Shown in pieces: positions 17,214 to 30,660 of a stretch of 64,000 nt of DNA. Location of the stretch: positions 2,356,001 through 2,420,000 of the forward strand of contig NW_025062475.1 of NCBI RefSeq assembly GCF_000002995.4, read 5' to 3'. Every line of letters begins with the position of its first letter. Position 1 is the first letter of the stretch. The notes beneath the pieces were generated by a model. It saw only the letters and a program-made list of their open reading frames with translations. It had not been told where the DNA came from and searched no databases. The stretch is from Brugia malayi (Eukaryota > Nematoda > Chromadorea > Rhabditida > Onchocercidae). Made by a program: the position numbers and the translations under genes.

Positions 17214-19772
17214 ATGTCACAAATATCTAAACAACAATCAAGCCATGAAGATAAACAACAAGATGAACCTAAAATACCAAGACAACCATCTAAAATGACT
17301 TCCAGTATGGGAAGATCATTATCTGAAATTTTATTCATTGATTCGTATGAATTAAAAAACGAAAAGAAAAAGAATGGAACAGTTAATGAGCAGAAAAATA
17401 GATCTCTCTCTCTCTCTGTTGCAATATGAGAATAGTATCGAACGAAATGTTTGCTTTAGAAAAGAGCGCAAAATATCATTTATTCCGAAATCGTCCAACT
17501 TATCACAATCCCAGACGACAACGAATGCAAATTCCATCACGAGTTGATTCATCTTCACGTTTTCAACGAGTTCAAAAATCACACATTTCTCAAAAGCCAA
17601 CTCTTATACAAACAACACGTGAGTTATCATAATAAATTCAATCATTGAGTGATTGCATATGATTTTTGTTGACAAATTTAAAATGTTAAATATAAATTTT
17701 ACTAGCAAATAATATCGTAAGCTAATTCAGTTAAAAAATAAACAGCCAAAAAGAAACGAAAAAAAAAAAACGATAATGACGATAATATCATGCGCAAATT
17801 GCTTATGCAAAAGGTTAATGTTACAAATTCAAATTTGCATTTTCTAATTTTTCTTCAGCTTCGCAAGGACAATTTCCAACTCCAAATATTCGTGATTTAC
17901 CTCCTCAGGCTACTTTACCATTGCCTGGATATGATCCAAATTTTAATGTGACACCAGTTCGCTTCTCTCTTCCACCTCAACTACCATCTGGTATAACTGG
18001 TGCACCACCATCTGGACAATATCTACCATTTCAACAAGCACCAAAACCTGGTATATCATCTGGATTTATGCCACATTAACCAAATTCTATCTTTCATCCC
18101 TAATTGCAACTAGAATTATTAGCATTATTAGCAAATTCATCCATTATCTAAAGCAGTACCTAGAACCGACACATCATGGACAATCTCACACCTCAAACCT
18201 CAGATTGCTTGCTACTGTAATCACTTGCAAAAGCACACTACTGTAACCACCTGTTGCTGCAACTACTTTCTACCGTAATCGCTTGCAAAAGCATACTACT
18301 GTAACCACCTCTTGCTACAACCACTTGTTACCGTAGCAATCTGTAACCACCTGCTGGATAAGCAGTTACAGTAACAGGTGGTTGCAAGAAGTTGTAAGGA
18401 GGGTTTTGGATAAACCATGTAAATTTCATTCACACCATTTCATATTGGAACTTCTTTCAATATCGCTTACTTTTCAGTAAGATTTAAACTGTGGAAAAAT
18501 TGAATCAAATCTCGATAGCACCTTAATTAACAATAAAATTTTAGGTTCATTGCCAAGTGTTTCAACTTCTACCACTACTACTACTTTTACACCAACATTA
18601 CCAGCTGCATCTGCATTTCAGGTTTTTATAACATAATTTACTTTATACTTAATCATTTCTAACAAACATATCTTCCTTTTTTTTTTTTTTCATATCTTCT
18701 TTCCCTTTTTCTCTTTCCCGTTAATTGATTTGATTGTTTACATTCAAATAAAATACATATTAATCATCATCATAGTTTTCTTTTTTTTAAAAAAAAAACA
18801 GATGGTATAATTCAAAATAGCAATATATACTCTGTTCCTTATTTTTTTTTTTCTTATTAAAATCACTTTTTTTTACCAATCTATTTTGAAAATTAAAACA
18901 TTTTATGCACATAGAATGCAAAATAAAATAGATTTAAGAAAAAAAAAACACTTACTAGTATAATATAGTTTAAAAAAAAAGCACTTGCTAGTATAATATA
19001 CTTTAAAAAAAAAAAAAAAAAGCACTTGCTAGTATAATATAGTTTAAAAAAAAGCACTTGCTAGTATAATATACTTTAAAAAAAATACCCGATACCTTTG
19101 ATTCATTGATTTTTACGTTGTAAATATAAATGAATGAAAATTTTTCTTTTCTTTTTTTGTTTATTTCTTTTTATAATTTCAGCAAAATTTAATTACACAA
19201 CCACAATTATCAGAATCAGATTATGCAGTAAATACGCAAAATGGAATTCCTTCACATTCCAGTTATCAAACAACAATTATTAGTGAACAAATTGATGAAG
19301 TGCGCGAATTTACTCCACAATTTGCATTTCCAGTTGCGCGTTTATTTGGTGGCTTATTTGTTCACAACAATGAAGAGGTTTACTTTTTCTTTCTCTTCCT
19401 CTCCCTTTCTTTCTCCTTTTCTCTTTGTCCCTTTTTTTGCTTAATATTTTTAAAAGAATCTTCTGTTATTTTGAGTCTTTCTTTTTTTTTTTTTTTTTTT
19501 CTACAACATTTTTTAAAAGAGTTAAAAATAGTAAATTCAATTAAATTTAAAATATTGTATATTAATAAATGATCACAATTGAATTGTAATTTATTTCATT
19601 TGGATAAATGTAATGATGAAAAAAATAACAATTGCAATTAATCGAGTAATGATAATCATTTCAAATTTTAATTTAAAATAATTGGCAGCTTGAAAAATTT
19701 ACAGTCTCATTATGTCACAACTACTTCAATGCCTATTGTAATGTGACAAAAATTCTTCCATTTTTTTTTTTG
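17214..19772 (+). CDS. Unrecognised Pro/Ser/Thr/Gln-rich protein, probably incomplete at 3' end
   Basis: I do not recognise the family. The exon model is 17214-17304, 17460-17618, 17859-18050, 18545-18621, 19183-19377 and 19689-19772; all junctions are GT-AG and phases agree (266 codons so far). The start ATG lies 11 nt after an acceptor ending at 17202. The N-terminus is polar (MSQISKQQSSHEDKQQDEPK); then come PPQATLPLPGYDPNFNVTP, SLPPQLPSGITGAPPSGQ and a run of threonines (SVSTSTTTTTFTPTLP). The end is more ordered: FTPQFAFPVARLFGGLFVHN, then EKFTVSLCHNYFNAYCNV with two cysteines. Alternatives: the first exon stays open to 17429 through a TC tract, and the third stays open to TAA at 18077-18079 if the 18051 donor is not used. 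No stop was found for the long form. The ubq-2 gene may lie between or inside its later exons. Confidence 0.55.
17403..17417 (+). repeat. TC dinucleotide tract at exon/intron of the unrecognised gene
   Basis: An uninterrupted TC run sits where the frame of the first exon (open until 17429) gives way to the frame of the downstream coding segment. Loss of one TC unit would fuse the two frames directly. Otherwise the tract lies inside an intron 17305-17459. Which is true cannot be decided from sequence alone. Confidence 0.6.
18211..18390. repeat. 58-nt-period degenerate tandem repeat with inverted copy
   Basis: CTACTGTAATCACTTGCAAA at 18212 recurs as CTACCGTAATCGCTTGCAAA at 18270 with a 58-nt period. 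Each unit also carries CTGTAACCACCT, and a third, shorter copy follows near 18341. The segment near 18365-18390 (TTACAGTAACAGGTGGTTGC) is the reverse complement of the same motif, so the array ends in an inverted copy. It is markedly richer in G+C than its surroundings and lies in the intron 18051-18544 of the unrecognised gene. Confidence 0.7.
18948..19086. repeat. Four-copy tandem repeat with alternating G/C variant
   Basis: Four copies start near 18948, 18980, 19021 and 19053. The core is CACTTGCTAGTATAATATA (first copy ACTTACTAG), followed by GTTT or CTTT and an A-run of variable length. The variant base alternates G, C, G, C, suggesting duplication of a two-unit block. It lies in the intron before exon 19183 of the unrecognised gene. 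Confidence 0.75.
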
Positions 19773-22409
<2,637 letters not shown>

Positions 22410-22638
22410 GCCTGAAATAATCTTGAAATGTTTATGAGAGTGCACATGTCTTGAAATGAAATAAATACTGACTTCTTTCTACTTATTTAAGCACATCAAC
22501 AGCTAAAGGATTCCTTTTCATTATCATATCCATTTTTTATGAAGAAAAATGTTTAATTTTCATCTTTTTAAGTATCACATTATATGTTTGCAAGGAATTA
22601 CATAATTGGAGATGGGGGAAATGCCATCTCTTTTGTTC

Positions 22639-22663
22639 TTCACATGATCAAAGATCATGTGAA
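22639..22663. repeat. Perfect 11-bp hairpin downstream of ubq-2
   Basis: Arm 22639-22649 is the exact reverse complement of 22653-22663, separated by AAA. It lies about 230 nt past the ubq-2 stop and 175 nt past its AATAAA. Function is unknown. Confidence 0.7.
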
Positions 22664-23479
22664 AATACCTCTTTTGGTGTCACAATGATTGTTTGATTGA
22701 AAAAGGAAGAAGATGTAGCGGTAGACAAATGACAATAGAAACTGGCTATTTTCACAACGTGTCATTCTCGTACAAATATGAGCTATATAAAGCTGGAAGT
22801 ATTTTATATTACCATTTATGCCATATATTTTCGGCAAGCATTGTAGTATTCACATTAGCCTTCCAGATAGCTACCATCTGCTCTAAATTCTTTATTGTCG
22901 TTTTTCTTGAACATATGTGCACATTATAGATGTACTTCAAAAAAAGAAAAAAAAACGCAAGATTTCTAAGTATGTTTTGCTGAAAAACTGAATGTTCAGA
23001 TGGTAAAAATAATTGAAATAATTTTTGAATATGTTTCGTTGGTAACTTTCTTCCTTATCCCATTTTATCATTTTCTTATTTTAAGGTAATTATATGCAAA
23101 GGTGATTTTTGTATTATCAACTGTAATATATCCTTCAAATAACATAGTGGGGAAAGAGAGAGAGAGAGAGAAAGAGGGAGAGAGGATAACAGTGATGTAA
23201 TCCTATCATTCACAAATTTTGTTTCATATGTATAAATTTTCAATTAAAATTTATTTGTGGTTAATTTCAGCAAGTAAGTATATTTGATCAGTTTTTTTCA
23301 ATCATTGGTCCCTTTTTAATGTGTTGATGCTGTGCAAAAATCGAAATGATCATGATAATTTTCAACAGGTTTATGTTTGATAATAGTTTTGAGAAGATTG
23401 CAAGAGAGAAAGAATGAGAGGGAAGGAGAGAGAGAGAGAGAGGGAGAGGGAGAGTAAGAAGGATGATGATATCTTGCAG

Positions 23480-23640
23480 TTTGTTTATACAAACAAGAAA
23501 GAGAGAAATAGATTGGATAGAAACAAATACTGACGTTTTAGAATTGGCTAAATTATTATCACAGAATCGATTTTTCGAAATTGGTACACCTTCGAATCGT
23601 TCCTATTGCATTTTATATGGTTCATCAGCGTCTATTTTTC
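23480..23640 (+). other. Possible isolated coding exon
   Basis: After an acceptor-like ATCTTGCAG ending at 23479, an open frame reads RKREIDWIETNTDVLELAK, then LLSQNRFFEIGTPSNRSY. Its composition looks like protein, unlike the low-complexity DNA around it. Beyond about 23620 the frame becomes a run of hydrophobic, phenylalanine-rich codons that may already be intron. The incoming phase would be 2; the last mapped exon of the unrecognised gene upstream ends in phase 0, so another exon would be needed to connect them. No family was recognised, and the right-hand boundary is uncertain. Confidence 0.3.
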
Positions 23641-26600
23641 TGTTTGTCATTTTTCGATTCAATTATTTGATATTAGCTGAAATTATTTTAGAAAACTATT
23701 TTATTATTATTTTATTGTTTTTTTTTTTTTTTTTTTAAATTATTTTATTTTCAATATATTTCACACATATTTATTTTTTATTAAATTAATTAAATTCATC
23801 CACTTACTTTCTTCTTTTTTTTTATTGATCAAATGTTTAAATTAGATGAAAAATGGAAATGTACGCACTTTTAATTGTTATTTAAAATTTTACATTTTTA
23901 ATTTGACTGATTTATTTTTAGTTTCATTTAATGCTTCGTATTCATGAAAAATTTTATGTGCTTGCCAAAACTGTTACGAAAGAGAGAAAGAATTGAAATA
24001 ATTGAAATTTATTTCATCGTTCAATAAGCAAAATAATAATTGAGAAATAATTTTTCCACAAATTTTTTCAATAATATTTTCAAATATCTTTAATTGTGTT
24101 ATAATCAACCTAAGATTTAAGTAAAAATGATAACAAAAAGAAAAAAAAAATCTATTTACTTATCAATTATCAACATTATTAATTATTATTCATTTACTGT
24201 TATTATTATTATTACTGTTATTATTAATTTTAATTTTAAGGAATGAATCATTCTAAAGTACATAATAAAATATTGACAAATCAAAGAATACAAAAAAAAA
24301 CATGCAAATAAATAGTTTATGTAAACAATTACAGTATAATTTATATAGTATAATAAAATGTAAATAGTATTGGCATATGTTTAACAAAAACAAATAGTAC
24401 AATTTTGATTAAATTTCAATTCAATGCTTTTATTTACTTAGTAATATGAACACAATTATCAACCCATTAGAGCATTATACATTTTCTTATACAATAACAA
24501 CTATTATTTCCTATTTTTGAAATTATTATTATTTTGTAAAATTGAAATTTTAATTAAATTTTTTTGTTTGGAATAAATCATTGGGGTTTTTTGTAATAAT
24601 TTTATATATGCGTATATCATTATTTGTATACAAATAATTGTATCACCAAATTTTCAAAAAATTTCAGTTTGTAAGCAGACGCAGGAAAAAAAAATGCGAT
24701 GCTTGTATGTATTTGAATAAAATTTAGTATTCAATAATAAAAAAATGAAGTTTTTTTTTTTTTTAAAACAAAAAAAAAATAAAGTTTTGTTTATTAAAAA
24801 ATACTTACTGTCAAAATATATTTTCATTTATTTATTTTTACTTTTTATTCTCGTGTTTTTTTTTTCTTTTTTTTGTTTTAAATCGTAATAGTTTAAAATG
24901 AAAAAAAAAAAAGAATAAAAGCAATTGAATTTGCATTACTTTTTTCAATTTCAAATTAACTGAGAGAGAGAGAGTGTGCATAAAATGAATTGAAATTATT
25001 GTTAGTAAATAATATATCAAATAATTTCGAATTATTATTTTTTTTTTTCATTCTTTGTTCTTGTGAGAATGTTATATTAAACAGATGATGAAATGAAATT
25101 ATTTGTATTATTCAGTTGAAATAATTGAAAAAGAGAGGGAGAGAGAGAGAGAGAGAGAGAAAGTGATATTATAATCTGATTAAAATTAGCATTTCCTTTT
25201 TGTCTACTTTGTGAATTTGTCGTTTAAAAAGCATTTTGCACTATTCATTATTCTCCATTTTTATTTCATTTGTATTAGTGTAAAGATTAAAAATGAAAAT
25301 TATGAAATGGGAATTACTTTGTCTTATATGTCTCATTTGAAGAAGAAGAAGAAGAAAACATATTTGAATATTTCATAATCTATGATAACATTTATTATCA
25401 TATTATGCTAGATGATCTGGCAAGATGACGAAGTGATAAATAAAATTTTAAAAATTAAATTAAAACGAAAAAATATTCAATTTTAATGATATATTTTTAT
25501 TCCATTTCCTCTTTCTTCCTCTCTCTCTCTTTCTCTGTCTCTGTCTCTCTCTCTCTCTATCATCCTATTTCATTCACATTGAAAAGAATGATGAAAATGT
25601 CACATAAATGAAAACAAATACCTGAAAATAATAATTGATGATACTAAAAAAAAAAAAAAAATTGTATGTCGATATTTTCTAAAATTAGATCAAATGTTTT
25701 CACAAAAATTTTCGCTATAAATTATGAATGATTAAAATTTCAACTTTTGCCACTTTCGAACAATTAAAAAGAAATTTGAAAATTTATCATTTCATGTTTT
25801 ATGATCAATTATTTAAACTCCTATAAATGTCAATTATTAGCATTTAAAAAATTAAAAAAAAGAAAAAAAAAATTGCATCAATGTGATGTTAAAAACAAAA
25901 ATGAAAATTATAAAATAATAGATAATTTAACTTTATGTAAACAAATGTGTGAAAAAAAAAAAGAATTAATATTAATTTGAAAAATATCATATAAGATAGG
26001 AATTAAAAAAAGAAAGAAAACAAATTGAAATGAAAACAACAGAAAATAAATGTATGACAGCAAACATTGATCTTTTGTTATCAATAACAGGAATGATTTT
26101 TTTTTTCTTTTGTTATCATCAAGTGATAATAAACAAATTCGGTTTTCAAAATAAAAGTTTCTATTTATGTGTATGTGTGTATGCTGTATGTATGTATGTG
26201 TGTATGTTCATATTGTTTCTATCATATAATACATTCATTGATAAATAATTATTAGATGATTGATTGTACGCGTTGACAAACTGATAAATGATAAAATTCT
26301 ACAATTAGTATTTTTTTATCCTTTTTGATAAGTAATTTTTTTTTTTATATCTCTTTCTCTCTCTCTCTCTCTCGCTCTTTCTCATGTTATTTTAACTTGT
26401 TTTTTTCTTTTTTTTTTAAAAAAAAAAAAATTTTTAAATTTGTTATAAATTATGAATAAAATAGCTTTTTTTTTCACCTTGACCTTAATTTTTCCAATCA
26501 ATTTTCATCACTTCTGGCCATTTCATTGATGTCATTTTCTTCTCTCACTCAAATAATCATTTCTAAACTCATTTGCTACTTTTCGTTTTAAAAGTTAATT

Positions 26601-27048
26601 TTATTTCAAATTAATTTTTTATATTTGATAATTGAAATAATCATGCTATGACATAATTGATAATTAAATTTAATGATTATGCAATAAATATGCATATATT
26701 ACATATTGAATAAACAATTATAAGCCATCATCACGTAGATTTCACGTATTTAAAATTTTTTTTTACCATTATCACGTGGAATTCACGTATTTCATTCTGT
26801 TTTTATTTTCCTTAATGAATTACTTGTAATTATATTAAAATAATGCTTAAAATACTGCGTAACATAATTCTATGATGAAATAATAATTTAAAAATTTAGA
26901 GAAAAAAAAAGCCAAAAAACTTTTTTTTTTTCAATCGAATTTTACAGTGTTTTCATACAATTTCTACTTTCATTAATTAACATTTTTGAGCAGTATAAAA
27001 TTAGCCATTATGCTAAATAAATTACAAAAAATGCCATATAGTGTAAAT

Positions 27049-27416
27049 AAGTCAATAAGTAATTGTAATCATTTCAAATAAGTCAATAAGTAATTGTAAT
27101 CATTTCAAATAAGTCAATAAGTAATTGTAATCGTTTCAAATAAGTCAATAAGTAATTGTAATCGTTTCAAATAAGTCAATAAGTAATTGTAATCGTTTCA
27201 AATAAGTCAATAAGTAATTGTAATCATTTCAAATAAGTCAATAAGTAATTGTAATCGTTTCAAATAAGTCAATAAGTAATTGTAATCATTTCAAATAAGT
27301 CAATAAGTAATTGTAATCGTTTCAAATAAGTCAATAAGTAATTGTAATCATTTCAAATAAGTCAATAAGTAATTGTAATCATTTCAAATAAGTCAATAAG
27401 TAATTGTAATCATTTC
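27049..27416. repeat. 31-bp minisatellite, 12 copies
   Basis: Twelve head-to-tail copies of a 31-nt unit begin AAGTCAATAAGTAATTGTAA; the last is truncated after CATTTC. Units are identical except one position, ATC(A/G)TTT, which reads A A G G G A G A G A A A from left to right. Near-perfect identity implies recent expansion or gene-conversion homogenisation. Confidence 0.95.
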
Positions 27417-28570
27417 CCGAACAAAAAAAAAAAAATCACGTAGTTACGTTTGATTGAAGAAAAAATTTATGCTTAAAATCATTTTTGTTTGTTTTTTTTT
27501 TTCAAAATAATATTAGAAATGGTAATGCATGAAATGAAAATTGAACGAAATACAATGAGAGTGATTGATAAATGATAATTTGATATGATAAGATGATAAT
27601 AAAATATCAGTGAAATGTGTCAAATAATTGTTGACATTTTTCATTAATTTGAAGTTAAGAGAATACAAATATATTGAATTGAATTCAGTAGAATTTGATC
27701 ACTTTCAATTAAATCTTTTTTCTCTCTTTTTTTTTTCTAATAACTAAAAAAAAAAAAAACTTTTTTAAACAGAAAAAAAAAATTAATCCTAAAGTTTTTA
27801 CTTTTGTACAAAATTATTTGCAACTATTTTTTTGCTACATAAAATATTTGATGCTTATAGAATATTTTCTCAACCAAATAATTTTTGTATATTTTCTTTG
27901 AAAAGTTTTTTTCTTAATGATAGGAAGAAAAAAAAAATAGATAAATAAGCAAACAAATTGAAAAGTAATAACAAATAAAAATTATTGCATTTAAATTTAA
28001 AATTTGATTAATTCAATTTAGCCTAAATTTATTGTCTAAAAAAAAATCGAATAAAAATGCCAGATTTCCCAGTGATTATTTTCAAATTTCTTTTTTCTCT
28101 TTCCTAAAATTATTTTTTCAAATTTTAACAATTTTAATCAAATCAAATAATTTATTTATTCCAACATTATATTTTGTGATTTGTATGCGATGTTTTTTTT
28201 TTTTATCATTTAATACTAAAAAAAAATTTTTTTTTTAAATTTTTAATCGGCATCATTTAGACAAAAAAAATTAAAAAAATAAAACAAAATATGGAAATCT
28301 TTCAGATGCATATTATTTCTATTTGCTAATTTTATTTCTGACAATAATAATTTGTCCTATAATTTTTTTAAGGTTTTGAAATAACAAAAATTTATAGTCT
28401 AATAAAAGACTGCAATTGATGCATTTTTTATTCTTTTTATTAAAATAAAATCTAAGCAATGCAATTTATTACCAATAAATATATGTTTGAATGAGGATTA
28501 TAACAAAATTTTCCATTTTGAATAGTATGAAATACAATTATAATGAAATCACAATCGCAGTAATTTCAAC

Positions 28571-28647
28571 GATAATAATAGTAGCAGTGATAATGATGAT
28601 AACAATAATAATAATAAATAATCACAATAATGGTAATAAATGATCAC

Positions 28648-28686
<39 letters not shown>

Positions 28687-28790
28687 TCACAATAATGGTA
28701 ATAAATGATCACAATGATAATAATAATAATAATAATAAATAATCACAATGACAATAATAATGATCAGTAATCACAACACTATTAATGATA
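28571..28790. repeat. AAT/ATA-rich microsatellite block
   Basis: Imperfect AAT repeats, with a duplicated higher-order block built of ATAATCACAATAATGGTAAT followed by AATGATCACAAT at about 28617-28650 and again at about 28680-28712. A complementary ATT-rich block lies at 29105-29219, so the two could pair. Confidence 0.8.
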
Positions 28791-28884
28791 ATTATAACAA
28801 ATAGTAATGGACAAAAAGACAAAATTAGGAGAAAAGAGAGAAACAAAAAATTTCAAATTAATTTCATTAAAGTGATTCCAAAAA

Positions 28885-28916
28885 TTTCTTTTCGTTTTCT
28901 TTAAAACGAAAAGAAA
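28885..28916. repeat. Perfect 14-bp hairpin with 4-nt loop
   Basis: Arm 28885-28898 (TTTCTTTTCGTTTT) is exactly complementary to 28903-28916, with loop CTTT. It lies in gene-free DNA. Confidence 0.8.
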
Positions 28917-29104
28917 AAAAAAAAATATTTAGTTTTGAGCATAAAAAAAAAATTTTCGCACAATTCCAGCATTTCAGTATATGCTTTGATAGCATTTTCC
29001 TTACTATTTTATCAATTTTTAAAAACGAATAATATCATAAAAATAAATGTTTTTATTTAGAAAATAACAAAAGTTTGCTCACTTTTTATTTTTTAAACTT
29101 TTTA

Positions 29105-29142
29105 TTGCTATTATTATTGTCTCTATTATTTATTATTATTTG

Positions 29143-29173
<31 letters not shown>

Positions 29174-29219
29174 CCGCTATTGTTATTATTATTTCTACTA
29201 TTATTTGTATTATTATTGC
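29105..29219. repeat. ATT-rich microsatellite block
   Basis: Imperfect ATT trinucleotide runs, complementary in sense to the AAT block at 28571-28790. No coding potential. Confidence 0.8.
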
Positions 29220-30571
29220 TGAAATAAAGTTTTGTTAAAATAGAACATAAATTAAATATTGTCACGAGTTGTACTATCTGTTTATGCTTAATATTATTTA
29301 TACCATTAGTTATAGTTGAAAATTATGTCCACAAAACAGTATTTGTCATATTTGTTGAGCGGAATTCATATAATCAAATGATAAAAAGCTGAAAGCTTTT
29401 CAGTTTTAGTTTTTTTTTTTTTTTTTTCTTTTTTCAAACTATTTTTAAATATACATAAACATGCAAAGAAATATTAAAATACTATATATTTATGGTACTT
29501 AATTAATAATTATTATCGCTTTACACAAAATTATATATTTCTCACATAATTCCACTTTTCTGTTTCCTTTTTTTCTTCTTTCATTTTTGTAAAAGTATTT
29601 TTTAAAAATGATAAAGCAAACATAATGCTTTATTTAATATCATAATTAAAATTACACTCACTTCGTTTCTTTTCAATTTTCTATGAAATCATTTCTTCAT
29701 CATTTATTGCTCTATTTATTAATGATCAAACATTTTTCTTTCCTTTTTTTTTTTTTTTTTTTTTTTTTTGTGAATTTTGTTCCGATGAATTTTTAAAAGA
29801 AAATATAATCCCTAAAAGAGATAAATTTATTTCAGATATATACAACTATATCATCAGCCTAATTTTTTTGTTCAATACAAAAGTTGAAAAATTAAAGGTT
29901 AGTGAATAAGTATAATTGGCATTACTTCACGAACATTTATAAACAATTACTATTAAAAATAAATTTTAGTTCAACTAATTTTTCAAATTTGTTTGAGAAA
30001 AAATGATTTCATATGAAGGGCTGCGTAATTTTGAACTTTTAAGTGTACTTTACGTGGGTTACGTGATAGAACTAGTGGAAAGTGGTAGATTGTTGTACTT
30101 AAAAAAATTATTAATCATCAGCTTGTTTTGTTTATTTAAACGTTTTATTTTTTTTTTTTTTTTTTTTTTTACAAGTGACGTACGTATGATATTATTGAAA
30201 TTTAAACAACAAGAATATCATTAATTAATGAAAATAACTGTGGTAAATGTAACTTCTCAAAATATCTCAAATGTATTCGTTAATTTTAATAAATTAATTT
30301 ACTGTGCTAACAATGATTGTAATTACAGTCAATAATTGTTCGATCAATAATTGCTTAATCAATAAATTATAAAATATTTCAATCAGTATTGTTTTACAAT
30401 TGTTATATGAAAAATTCTCTGTCGTAATACTTTCAAATAGGAATCATAACGATTTAATTATAAAGCTGGTTTCCTACTATAACTACTATCACTCATTCCT
30501 CACTGCCATGTAAGAATTAATTTCCTGATTTTTTAAAATTTCATCATACATTTTGTTGTTTTCAACAAAAA

Positions 30572-30581
30572 CATACACACA

Positions 30582-30614
<33 letters not shown>

Positions 30615-30660
30615 CACAAACATACATACATTCATACACATATACACACACAGACACATA
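30572..30660. repeat. CA dinucleotide microsatellite
   Basis: An uninterrupted CA run of more than 15 units is flanked by diverged CATACA/CACAGA units. The reading frames across it on the minus strand are repeat artefacts. Confidence 0.9.

Noticed and set aside
22655..22929. Overlapping ORFs on both strands downstream of ubq-2
   Set aside because: No homology or splice signals; they span the hairpin and 3' flank.
27049..27416. Regular repeats resembling a CRISPR array
   Set aside because: Units are directly adjacent without unique spacers, no cas genes are present, and the genome is eukaryotic.
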